Shown here in pieces: positions 1 through 7,830 of a DNA stretch of 64,000 nt. Within the stretch, counting starts at the first letter, position 1, and every line of letters begins with the position of its first letter. The notes beneath the pieces were generated by a model. That model saw only the letters and a list, made by a program, of their open reading frames with translations, did not search any database and had not been told where the DNA came from. This DNA is from Kofleriaceae bacterium (GTDB taxonomy: Bacteria; Myxococcota_A; Polyangia; Haliangiales; Haliangiaceae), in NCBI GenBank assembly GCA_018057825.1, contig JAGPCY010000001.1:62001-126000 (forward strand), written 5' to 3'. The position numbers and the translations under genes are program-made.

Positions 1-1850
1 AGGACGTCCTCGGCGATCCCGGCGCGCGACCGCGCCAGCTCGGCCATGCGCTGCTCGATCGCGCGCAGCTCGCGGGCGATCTCGGCCTTGAGCTTGGGAT
101 CGCCGGTGCGGGCCAGCTCGGCCAGGAGCTCGGCCAGGCGCTTCTGGTGGGCCTCGAGCTCGTCGGCGATGTCGAGCATGCCCTCGAGCTGCTCGCGCTC
201 GAGCCAGTCGGCCAGGAGGATCGCGTCGTCCTCGAGCTCAGCCACCACCTGCTTGTCGAGGGGGGCCAGCCGTCCGGTCGGGCGACCGCGGGCGGTGGTG
301 GCCTTGTCGAGCAAGCGCTCCTCGGCGCCGACCAGCTTGGTCAGGCGATCGCGCACGCCGGTGATCGCCGCGCGCAGCCCGGGATCGGCCAGCGGATCGT
401 CGGCGAAGGCCGCGGCCAGGGTGCCGGCCTCGACCGCCAGCTCGTCGAGCCCGCGGTGCAGGCCCTCGCGATCGACCTCGCCGTCGGTCGCGACCAGGCG
501 CGCGCCCAGCGCGATCACGACATGCTCGGCCAGCGTCGCCAGCCGCGCCAGGTGCTCCTCGTGACGCTCGCGCGGCGAGAACACCCGCAGCCGGAACGGC
601 TTCGACACGCCGCGGTTGGGCCCGTCGATCGCGTCGTTGTCGGTCGCCTCGAGGTGGTAGCTGACCACCGCGCCCGGCGGCAGGCTGAGCTCGGCGAGGT
701 CCCACACCAGCTTGCCCTGGGTCCGGGTCGGGGCCTCGGCGAGCTGGGCGATCGGCTTCTTCTCGACCTTGCCGGCGATGTCCCACACCAGCTCGATCGC
801 GCCGACGCCGAAGTCGTCCTCGGCGACGTAGGCCAGCTCGATCCGCTTCATGTTGGTGACGTCGAGCTCGTCGCCGGGCGCGAACAGCTCGACGGTCGGC
901 ACCTGATCGGGCTCGACCTCGATCGTGCGCGCGGCCAGCTCGAGGCGGGTCGGCTTGCGCGGCGTGGTCAGCTCGAACCGATAGCGGGCCGGGCCGTCGA
1001 CGACGAAGTTGGCGGCCAGGCCGGCCGGCCCGGCGACCAGCGGCACGCGCTCGGGCGGGCTCGGGGCGTCGGCCGGGCCGCGCTCGAGGAGAAGCGTCAC
1101 GGTCTGGGCCGGCTCGAGGGCGGTGGTCGTGACGGTCACCGAGGTCCCGACCAGGGCCCGGAAGTCCCCCGCGGTGGCGTCGAGGCGGCTGGCCGGCCGG
1201 CGGGTGTAGGCCGGCGGCGTCAGGGTGATCGTCAGATCGCCAACCAGCGGCATCGACGACAAGGACGCGCCGTTCCACGGCCGGGCCGGCGGCGCCAGGA
1301 GCGTGCGCCAGCCATCGGCCAGCGCCGCGCCGGCCAGCGTCACCACCACCGCCACCGCCGCCGCGCTCGCGCCGAGGATCGCGCCGGCGCGCCGCTCGAG
1401 GCGACGATCGAACAAAGACGCCCGGGTCACGCCCTTCAAGCGGCGCGCGGTGCCGTCGGTGAGCGCCTCGATCAAGACCCGCGACGGCGCGCCCGGGCCG
1501 TCGGCGGTGCGAGCCAGCTCGACGGTCGACAGCAGATCCGACGCCACCGGGCGGTGACGCGCGCCGATCCACCGCGCGACCGCGTCGTCGGTGCCGAAGC
1601 GCTTGAGCGGCGCCCATACGCCGCCGACGATGGCGGCGACCAGGGCCAGGAACCCGATGAGCCCAGCCCCCGCCACCAGCGCCAGCGAGGTCGCGCGACC
1701 CGGCGACAGCGCCAGCGCGACCAGCGGCAGGAGGGTCGCCAGCGTCAGCCACGCCGCGAGCAAGAGGTACAGCGCGGCCGCGGCGAACTGACGGCGCAGG
1801 CGCACGCGCACGTCGGCGAGATAGGCGCGGATGAAGTCGATCGAAGGCAC
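1..1850 (-). CDS. DUF4175-like large membrane protein, partial (C-terminus outside window)
   Basis: This frame stays open from a GTG at 1850 to the left edge (about 616 codons seen). The N-terminal ~80 residues contain two hydrophobic helices (around [15 protein letters not shown] and a second [15 protein letters not shown] stretch) and a third near residue 150. After that comes a soluble beta-rich part and, from about residue 480, a long acidic/basic alpha-helical part (repeated EL, LA, RE) that runs off the window. This layout is that of the DUF4175 proteins of proteobacteria and myxobacteria, whose function is unknown. It is divergent from the sigma-factor gene, with a 109-nt gap. The GTG is the first start giving a short leader before helix 1. 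The family call is from memory of architecture; the coding frame itself is clear. Confidence 0.75.
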   Translation of the reverse strand, partial: MPSIDFIRAYLADVRVRLRRQFAAAALYLLLAAWLTLATLLPLVALALSPGRATSLALVAGAGLIGFLALVAAIVGGVWAPLKRFGTDDAVARWIGARHRPVASDLLSTVELARTADGPGAPSRVLIEALTDGTARRLKGVTRASLFDRRLERRAGAILGASAAAVAVVVTLAGAALADGWRTLLAPPARPWNGASLSSMPLVGDLTITLTPPAYTRRPASRLDATAGDFRALVGTSVTVTTTALEPAQTVTLLLERGPADAPSPPERVPLVAGPAGLAANFVVDGPARYRFELTTPRKPTRLELAARTIEVEPDQVPTVELFAPGDELDVTNMKRIELAYVAEDDFGVGAIELVWDIAGKVEKKPIAQLAEAPTRTQGKLVWDLAELSLPPGAVVSYHLEATDNDAIDGPNRGVSKPFRLRVFSPRERHEEHLARLATLAEHVVIALGARLVATDGEVDREGLHRGLDELAVEAGTLAAAFADDPLADPGLRAAITGVRDRLTKLVGAEERLLDKATTARGRPTGRLAPLDKQVVAELEDDAILLADWLEREQLEGMLDIADELEAHQKRLAELLAELARTGDPKLKAEIARELRAIEQRMAELARSRAGIAEDV

Positions 1851-1959
1851 AGGGAGGCCGAGGTCGCACCCGGGGCGGGCCGACGTGGCGCAGTGTAGCG
1901 CGCGCGGCGCGGGTGCGCAGGCGGTAGCGTCCGAGGAGCGACGTAGGTATAACCGGCCG

Positions 1960-2667
1960 GTGACCAAGCGCGCCGGGCTGGCGACTGCGCGGGCCCCGGC
2001 CGGGGCCGCCGCGCCGTCCACCGCGCCGAGCCCGACGCCCCCGGTCCCGACCGACGACCGGATCCTGGTGCAGCGCGCCCAGGCCGGCGACCGGGTCGCC
2101 TTCAAGGCGCTGTTCGAGCGCTACCAGCGCCGGGCCTACGCCCTGGCCTTCGGCGTGGTCCGCAACCAGGACGACGCCCTCGACGTGGTCCAGGACGCCT
2201 TCATCAAGGCCCACCGGCACCTCGACAAGTTCGAGGGCCAGGCGTCCTTCTATACGTGGCTCTACCGGATCGTCATGAACCTGGCGATCGACCACCTGCG
2301 CAAGCACCGGCGCCACAACCCGGTCGACTTCACCGACCAGACCTCGGAAGAAGGCGTCTCGGATGACGCCTTACTGCCCAAGATCATTGGTGGAAACCCC
2401 GCCCGGGCCCTCATGGATCGAGAGATCCGCGAGCGGATCAGCGACGCCCTGGACGCCCTGTCCGACAACCACCGCGCGGTCCTGGTGATGCGCGAGCTCG
2501 ACGGCCTGTCCTACGAGGAGATGGCGGTCGCCATGCAGTGCAGCAAGGGCACGATCATGTCCCGGCTGTTCCACGCCCGGAAGAACATGCAGAAGCTGCT
2601 CGCCGATCTCTATCAGGGGCCGCCGATCTCCGGCGACCTAGCGGAAGATCGCGACCCGGATGAATGA
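1960..2667 (+). CDS. ECF-type RNA polymerase sigma factor
   Basis: A 235-residue sigma-70 family protein of the extracytoplasmic-function type. Region 2 lies around residues 45-110, with the typical [14 protein letters not shown] helix and a [18 protein letters not shown] segment. Region 4 lies around residues 165-225, with [19 protein letters not shown] as its helix-turn-helix. A Pro/Ala-rich N-terminal tail of about 30 residues precedes region 2. An ATG at 1831 is in frame, but it would overlap the start of the divergent gene and add a low-complexity leader, so I chose the GTG at 1960; a GAGGAG lies 22 nt upstream, which is far. The next gene, 60 nt downstream, encodes a one-TM protein that is probably its anti-sigma partner. 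Confidence 0.9.
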   Translation: MTKRAGLATARAPAGAAAPSTAPSPTPPVPTDDRILVQRAQAGDRVAFKALFERYQRRAYALAFGVVRNQDDALDVVQDAFIKAHRHLDKFEGQASFYTWLYRIVMNLAIDHLRKHRRHNPVDFTDQTSEEGVSDDALLPKIIGGNPARALMDREIRERISDALDALSDNHRAVLVMRELDGLSYEEMAVAMQCSKGTIMSRLFHARKNMQKLLADLYQGPPISGDLAEDRDPDE

Positions 2668-2727
2668 CGCCCCGGGGTCCCTGCGTCATAGCACCAGACC
2701 CGACCGCCTAACCAACGCGTACCCACC

Positions 2728-3309
2728 GTGTCCAAGCCAACCTCCCTCGACATGATGCTCGCCGCTGACGGCGAGCTGGGCGACGCCCCCGCGCCGACTG
2801 GCCCCGAGGCCGAGGCCACCGCGGCCTCGGTCCACGAGCTGGGCGAGCTGGTCCGCGGCCACCTCGAGCTGGCCGCCGATCAGGCCGAGCCGCGCCTGGC
2901 CGGGCTGTGGGAGCTGGTCGAGCGGCGCCTCGACCTGGCCGAAGAGGCGGTCGCCCCGCCGGCCCCGGCCGCGCGGCCGGCCCCGGCGTCGCTGTGGGGG
3001 CGGGCCTGGTCGTGGTTGACCGGCCACCGCAGCCACGTGATCACCGGCTTCGTGTCGGCGGGCGCGGTCGCCGCCCTGGCCCTGGCCCTGCGGCCATCGT
3101 CGGAGCCGCGGGTGGTGGTCCGCACGGTCAGGGTGCCGGCGATCGAACCCACCGCGGTCCTGGCCCGGACCCCGCCCGAGGTCGAGTCGCTCGACGTCGG
3201 CGACGGCACCGGGACCGTGTTCACCATCGACGACGAAGACGGCGAGACCGCCGTCATCTGGGTCGAGCCGGCCGAGCTGGCCGCGCCTGACCCCACGGAG
3301 GGCATATGA
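2728..3309 (+). CDS. Putative anti-sigma factor, single-TM
   Basis: A 193-residue protein with a GTG start. It has an acidic, helical cytoplasmic N-terminus (residues 1-90, leucine-spaced helices around VHELGELVRGHLELA), one membrane helix at about 103-121 (VITGFVSAGAVAALALAL) and a short acidic C-terminal tail outside. No zinc-binding HxxxCxxC motif is present. It sits directly after an ECF sigma gene, and its stop overlaps the start of the next gene (ATGA), so the three are probably one transcript. Size, topology and position fit an anti-sigma factor that holds the sigma factor at the membrane. That role is inferred from context, not from a recognised domain. Confidence 0.6.
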   Translation: MSKPTSLDMMLAADGELGDAPAPTGPEAEATAASVHELGELVRGHLELAADQAEPRLAGLWELVERRLDLAEEAVAPPAPAARPAPASLWGRAWSWLTGHRSHVITGFVSAGAVAALALALRPSSEPRVVVRTVRVPAIEPTAVLARTPPEVESLDVGDGTGTVFTIDDEDGETAVIWVEPAELAAPDPTEGI

Positions 3310-3776
3310 CGTCTCTGGGTCGCCTCGCGATCGCCGCCGCGGCGATCGGCCTCGTCGCGTTCGCCGCGCCCGCCCGGGCCGAGATCGCGTGTACGGTCCT
3401 CGAGATCGAGGCCGCCACCGCGGCCACGCCGTCGATCGATCCCAAGCTCCGGCCCCTCGAGCGCAAGCTCAAGAAGCCGCCGTTCACGTCGTGGAACTCG
3501 TTCCAGCAGCTCGGCACCACCCAGCTCGGGCTCGACCTGCAGAAGTCGGCCTCGGCGGCGCTCGTGCACGGCAAGATCAACCTCCACGTCCGCGACGTGA
3601 TCGAGCGCCCGGGCAAGCGGGCTCGGCTCCAGCTCGGCATCGCCCTCGACGACGGCGCGGGCAAGCGGGTGATCGACACCAAGGTCAACGTCGACGTCGG
3701 CGACTACTTCGTCGCGGGCCGACCGCTGCCCGGCGACAAGGGCCACCTGGTGGCCGTGACCTGCACCAAGCCGTAG
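3306..3776 (+). CDS. Small secreted protein of unknown function
   Basis: A 156-residue protein with a clear Sec signal peptide: a positively charged start, a hydrophobic IAAAAIGLVAFA core, and an APARA-E cleavage site near residue 25. The mature part has two cysteines, near the N- and C-termini, which could form a disulfide. It alternates charged beta-strand-like segments (KINLHVRDVIERPGKRARL) with a basic patch. The start ATG overlaps the preceding putative anti-sigma gene by four bases, so it is likely the third gene of the sigma operon and could be a periplasmic partner or target. I do not recognise a family. Confidence 0.7.
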   Translation: MTSLGRLAIAAAAIGLVAFAAPARAEIACTVLEIEAATAATPSIDPKLRPLERKLKKPPFTSWNSFQQLGTTQLGLDLQKSASAALVHGKINLHVRDVIERPGKRARLQLGIALDDGAGKRVIDTKVNVDVGDYFVAGRPLPGDKGHLVAVTCTKP

Positions 3777-3865
3777 CGCACCGAACGGCCGGGCGCGGGT
3801 CGCCGCGGGCCCCAGCCGCGCCGGTCGTGTATATGTAGGGCCCGTGCGCTGTCCCCCGAGTCGGT

Positions 3866-5992
3866 ATGCCTAGCTGGTGGCGGCGCCGCGCCCTCCGCCG
3901 CGCCGCGATCGCGGCCGCGGTGGTGGCGATCCTGGCGGTGGCCGCGGTCGTGGCCTACCCGCGGGTCGGCGCGTGGTACGTGCGGTCGCGCGCCGTGCCC
4001 CGGCTGGCCGAGCGCTACGGCGCCGCGGTCACGGTCGGCGCGGTCGACGTCGGCTGGGGCCACGCCACCCTGCGCGACGTCACGGTGGCGCCGCGCGGCG
4101 CCGCCCCGGCGATCCACCTCGGCCGGGTCGAGGTCGACTTCGATGGCCTCGCCACGCTGGTCGGCCGGGCCGAGGTGTCGCGGGTCGCGATCGTCGGCGG
4201 CGCGATCGAGGTGGTCCGCGGCGCCGACGGCGCGACCAACCTCGACGGCTTCCGGCGGCCGACCAGCGGCGGGGTCGGCGGCCGCCGTGGCAGCACCCCG
4301 ATCGACTTCTCCGGGTTGGCGGTCCGGTTCCGCGACGACGGCACCGGCGCCACCGGGTCGGCGACCCTGGCCGGGCGCCGGCGCGGCGATCGCCTCGAGG
4401 CCACGCTGACCGAGCTGGCGATGACCAGCGCCGACGGCCCGGCCCTGGCGGCGACCGCGGTCGTCGTCGAGCGCGAGGCCGGTCGCTTGGCCGCCACCGT
4501 CGACGGCGGCCAGCTCCAGATCTGGACCGGCCTGGCCCTGACCGGCATCGCCGGCACGATCGCCCAGGCCGCGACCCCGGGACAGCTCGCGGTCGATCTG
4601 ACCGGCGGCTACGGCGGCGTCGCCGGGACCCTGTGGACCGCCCGCGGCTGGGTCGAGCCCGCCACCGCCGCCGGCGAGGTCCGGATCAAGGCCGACGCGT
4701 TCTCGCTGGAGAAGCTGGCGCCGCTCCTCGAGGGCCGGCGCGTCCTGGTCAACTACCCGCGCACCGTGGTCGACGCCGATCTGGTGCTGGCCCGCCGCGG
4801 CGACGTCGCGACCATGCGCGGCGGCTTCCACGTCGCCGATCTCACCGTCGCCCACCCGATGATCGCCGATCAGCCGGTGGCGATCGAGTCGCTGTCGGGC
4901 GAGGTCGACGCCGCGTACGATCGCGCGACGCGGACCCTGACCCTGCGCCAGGGCGATCTCGGCACCCGCGGCCTGCCGTTCGGCCTGACCGGCGAGGCCG
5001 TGCTCGGGCCGCGCCTGCGGCCGACCAAGCTGGCCGGTCGGCTGGTGGTCCCGGCGGTGCCGTGTCAGCAGGTGCTGACCGCGCTGCCGGCCCAGCTCAC
5101 CGGCGAGATGACCGGCTTCGAGCTGACCGGGATGTTCTCGACCGATCTCCGGGTCGCGATCGACTGGGCCGACCTCGACGCCACCACCCTCGGCGGCTCG
5201 GTCGGGATCCGCGGCTGTAAGGCCCGGCGGGTGGCCAAGGCGGTCGAGCGGCTCGACGACAGCTTCGAGCACTGGGTCGAGGTCGGCACCGACGAGTGGC
5301 TGTCCTTCGAGGTCGGCGCCGGCAACCCCGACTTCGTGCCGATCACCGAGGTCTCGCCCTACCTCCTGGCCTCGCTGCAGACCACCGAGGACGGCGCCTT
5401 CTACCGCCACCGCGGCTTCATCCCCAGCGAGTTCCGCACCGCGCTCATCCGCAACCTCAAGGCCGGCGGGTTCCGCTACGGCGCGTCGTCGATCACCATG
5501 CAGATGGTGAAGAACGTGCTCCTGTACCGGAAGAAGACCCTGGCGCGGAAGTTCCAGGAGCTGTTCCTCACCTGGGCGGTCGAGAACTACCTGACCAAGG
5601 ATCGGATCTTCGAGATCTACGTGAACGCGATCGAGTACGGGCCTGCGCTCTACGGCATCGGCCCGGCCGCGCGCGCCTACTTCGGCAAGTCGGCCTCGGA
5701 CCTGACCCTGCGCGAGGCCGCGTTCTTCTCGTCGATCTTGCCCAACCCCAAGGAGCGCTACCGCCAGTACTGCAAGGGCGAGCTGCGCCGGTGGACCGAG
5801 GACAAGATCGGTCGGATCCTCGACAAGATGCTCGAGCGCCAGCGCATCACCGCGGCCGAGCACGCCGAGGCCAAGGCCAGCCCGCTGGTGTTCGCCAAGG
5901 ACGGCACCGAGACCGAGGCCCAGTGCCTGCGGCGGGTCGAGCAAGCCTTGAAGAAGGCCCGCCCGACCAACCCGATGGCGCCGCCGCGCTGA
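3866..5992 (+). CDS. AsmA-like/GT51 fusion: monofunctional peptidoglycan glycosyltransferase
   Basis: A 708-residue inner-membrane protein. Residues 13-35 form the membrane anchor. Residues ~40-450 are a long beta-rich region built from repeated amphipathic strands, as in AsmA/DUF748-type proteins. From about residue 480 there is a GT51 transglycosylase domain: TTEDGAFYRHRG carries the catalytic Glu (~507), GASSITMQMVKN is the second motif, RKFQELFLTWAVE the third, and KDRIFEIYVN and the second acidic motif follow. It polymerises lipid II into glycan strands; there is no transpeptidase domain, so it is not a class A PBP. The gene stands alone, with the same orientation as the sigma operon. 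The large N-terminal AsmA-like domain is unusual compared with MtgA (~240 residues). Confidence 0.85.
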   Translation: MPSWWRRRALRRAAIAAAVVAILAVAAVVAYPRVGAWYVRSRAVPRLAERYGAAVTVGAVDVGWGHATLRDVTVAPRGAAPAIHLGRVEVDFDGLATLVGRAEVSRVAIVGGAIEVVRGADGATNLDGFRRPTSGGVGGRRGSTPIDFSGLAVRFRDDGTGATGSATLAGRRRGDRLEATLTELAMTSADGPALAATAVVVEREAGRLAATVDGGQLQIWTGLALTGIAGTIAQAATPGQLAVDLTGGYGGVAGTLWTARGWVEPATAAGEVRIKADAFSLEKLAPLLEGRRVLVNYPRTVVDADLVLARRGDVATMRGGFHVADLTVAHPMIADQPVAIESLSGEVDAAYDRATRTLTLRQGDLGTRGLPFGLTGEAVLGPRLRPTKLAGRLVVPAVPCQQVLTALPAQLTGEMTGFELTGMFSTDLRVAIDWADLDATTLGGSVGIRGCKARRVAKAVERLDDSFEHWVEVGTDEWLSFEVGAGNPDFVPITEVSPYLLASLQTTEDGAFYRHRGFIPSEFRTALIRNLKAGGFRYGASSITMQMVKNVLLYRKKTLARKFQELFLTWAVENYLTKDRIFEIYVNAIEYGPALYGIGPAARAYFGKSASDLTLREAAFFSSILPNPKERYRQYCKGELRRWTEDKIGRILDKMLERQRITAAEHAEAKASPLVFAKDGTETEAQCLRRVEQALKKARPTNPMAPPR

Positions 5993-6043
5993 GCGAGGCG
6001 GCGGGCCGACGGATCACGAGGTCACGGCTCGACCGGCAGGCGA

Positions 6044-6925
6044 TCAGGGCACCTCGAGGCGCAGGTGGAAGACGCCGCCGGGCAGGTCGGGGGTGACCTG
6101 GGGGGCCAGCTCGGCGATCCGGCGCTCGAGCTCGGCGATCAGGCAGCGCCCACCGGGTCGCGACGGCAAGTCGCCGCCGGCCTGGTACTGGAACGTCCGC
6201 GCGGCGGGCGCCAGCTCGATGCGGAGCGCCAGCCAGCCCGGCGTCGGGTGGTCGCGCTTGCAGGCCGCGACCTCGGCGGAGTCGTTGTACGTGCGGACCA
6301 AGGTCTCGAGCAGTCGCCGGCTGGTCGCGTCCCGCTGGTCGGCGACGCGCACGTGGACCTGCTCGACCTGCAGGGCCTCACCCGAGATCGGATCTTGCCG
6401 GGGCGCACCCGAGGTGAACATCATCCGCGCGAACTGGGTCCGCGACGGGCCGCTCTGCAGCGCCTCGGACCACTGCGACCAGTGTAGACCCGCCGGCTGG
6501 ACGATCTCGAGGCGGCACACGTCGCCGCGGCACTCCAGATCGTGGACCACGCCGTCGGGAGCGTCGGCGAACACCCCGGTGAGCACCGCGGCCACCCGCG
6601 CCTCGGTCTCTGGGTCCTCGGTGGTCCGGCGCTCGAAGAGGTCGCGGGGGCTCCGGATCCGCTCGAGCTCCTCCTCGGCCTCGGCCAGCGCGGTCACGGC
6701 GGTGGCGAGCTGGGCCTCGCAGGGCGCGGTCGGATCGGGCGCGGCGGCGGGCCGCGGCGGCGTGGCCTCGCGGCAGATCGGCACCTCGGCCCGCGGCGCG
6801 GCGGACGGGGCGGACGGGGCGGGGGCCGCGGCGGGTGACGGCGCGCGCCGCGCGAGGTACAGGTTGGCCGCGAGGCTGGCGACCAGCGCCAGCCCGAGCA
6901 CCCCGACGGCGCCTGGTCGGCGCAC
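6044..6925 (-). CDS. Membrane-anchored protein of unknown function
   Basis: A 293-residue protein. The GTG at 6925 gives a short basic start, then one helix (AVGVLGLALVASLAANLYLA, ~5-24), then a Pro/Ala-rich linker and a soluble C-terminal domain with six or more cysteines (ICRE, PCEAQL, LECRGDVCRLEIV, AACKRD, GRCLIAEL), suggesting a periplasmic disulfide-bonded domain. A short helical segment (ALAEAEEELERIRS) precedes it. An upstream in-frame extension lies antisense-like over the neighbouring gene and is not credible. It follows the previous gene by 2 nt and ends the long minus-strand run that begins at pspA. I do not recognise the domain. Confidence 0.75.
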   Translation of the reverse strand: MRRPGAVGVLGLALVASLAANLYLARRAPSPAAAPAPSAPSAAPRAEVPICREATPPRPAAAPDPTAPCEAQLATAVTALAEAEEELERIRSPRDLFERRTTEDPETEARVAAVLTGVFADAPDGVVHDLECRGDVCRLEIVQPAGLHWSQWSEALQSGPSRTQFARMMFTSGAPRQDPISGEALQVEQVHVRVADQRDATSRRLLETLVRTYNDSAEVAACKRDHPTPGWLALRIELAPAARTFQYQAGGDLPSRPGGRCLIAELERRIAELAPQVTPDLPGGVFHLRLEVP

Positions 6926-6927
6926 GG

Positions 6928-7467
6928 CTACACCACGACGCCTTCCCAGCGGCTCCACCACCGGGTCGGCGTGAAGTCGGGGATGGGCAGCGGCGCCAGC
7001 GCTGGCTGATCGGGGCGCCAGAAGCTGCGGAACGGCGGCTTGTCGCCGCGGGTGAAGACGTGCTCGAGGTAGGCGTAGTCGCAGGCCGAGAAGTCGGCGA
7101 GCCACTGATCGAGGTCGCGGACGCCGGCCTGGTGGAACAAGGTCAGCGAGTACTGGCAGGCCTCGCGCTCGTAGGCGCGCAGCTCGGCCAGGAGCTCGGG
7201 CGTCCAGGGCCCCGGGTGCTTGGCGATCGCCCGCGCCGCCGGCGAGACGTTCCACTGCACGGTGTGGCCGAACAGGTGGACGATGATGAACAGCGCGTCC
7301 TCGGCCGATAGATCGTGATCGACCCGGATCTCGGCGCCGTCGAGGTCGCCGGTGAACGGGCTCGGCACGTCGGTGATCACCACCGGGATGCCCCAGCGCT
7401 CCTCGATCACCCGCTCGACCTGCGCGAAGGCGTCGACGAACCGATCGCGCGGGGCCGCGGTGGTCAC
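6928..7467 (-). CDS. Uncharacterised protein with HLFGH metallopeptidase-like motif
   Basis: A 179-residue cytoplasmic protein with no signal or membrane segment. The centre reads ALFIIVHLFGHTVQWN (about residues 79-94), which resembles the zinc-binding helix of ImmA/IrrE or zincin proteases, but the catalytic Glu of HExxH is replaced (H-L-F-G-H). A following YEREACQYSLTLF helix provides further acidic and Cys residues and could supply a third ligand. It lies 4 nt after the small helical gene and 2 nt before the membrane-anchored gene, so all three are likely co-transcribed. Either it is an inactive zincin relative or an unrelated fold; the function is unknown. Confidence 0.7.
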   Translation of the reverse strand: MTTAAPRDRFVDAFAQVERVIEERWGIPVVITDVPSPFTGDLDGAEIRVDHDLSAEDALFIIVHLFGHTVQWNVSPAARAIAKHPGPWTPELLAELRAYEREACQYSLTLFHQAGVRDLDQWLADFSACDYAYLEHVFTRGDKPPFRSFWRPDQPALAPLPIPDFTPTRWWSRWEGVVV

Positions 7468-7471
7468 GGCG

Positions 7472-7756
7472 TCACTTGACCGCGGCCGCGACCTTGGCCT
7501 GGGCCATGTCGTGGAGGACCTGCATGACCGCGAAGGCCACGGTCTCGGCCAGGAGCTTGGTGACCTTGGCGTGCTGGTCGTCGGTCAGGTCGCCCTCGAC
7601 CGCGCGCATCGCCGCCTTGAGGTTGTCGGCCTGGGTCGCCAGCTCGGCGGCGTCGACCTTGCCGTCGGCCAGGGCCGCGGCGAAGTGCTCGAGCTGGCCG
7701 ACGTGGGCCTCGAGGTCGGGGTGGTTGTCGTCGTCGATCCAGTTGGCGCGGGCCAT
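7472..7756 (-). CDS. Small helical cytoplasmic protein, unknown function
   Basis: A 94-residue protein, almost entirely alpha-helical and acidic, with no cysteine, signal or membrane segment. Heptad-like leucine/alanine spacing (HVGQLEHFAAALADGK; LTDDQHAKVTKLLAETV) suggests a helical bundle or an adaptor. The start ATG at 7756 is preceded by a good AAAGGAA ribosome-binding site. It is 74 nt downstream of the AAA+ ATPase gene and 4 nt upstream of the HLFGH protein. The position suggests an accessory part of the same system, but nothing in the sequence names a function. Confidence 0.75.
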   Translation of the reverse strand: MARANWIDDDNHPDLEAHVGQLEHFAAALADGKVDAAELATQADNLKAAMRAVEGDLTDDQHAKVTKLLAETVAFAVMQVLHDMAQAKVAAAVK

Positions 7757-7830
7757 GGCGGTTCCTTTCGGATAGGTCGGCGGAGGTCAGTCGGTGGCGG
7801 GCGGGCAGGCGGTTGCGGGTCGGCGGGTCG

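Noticed and set aside
238-2316. Long minus-strand frame of 692 codons across the DUF4175-like and sigma-factor genes
   Set aside because: It is antisense or out of frame to two recognisable genes, is Arg/Pro/Gly-rich and matches no family; at this GC content long spurious frames are common.
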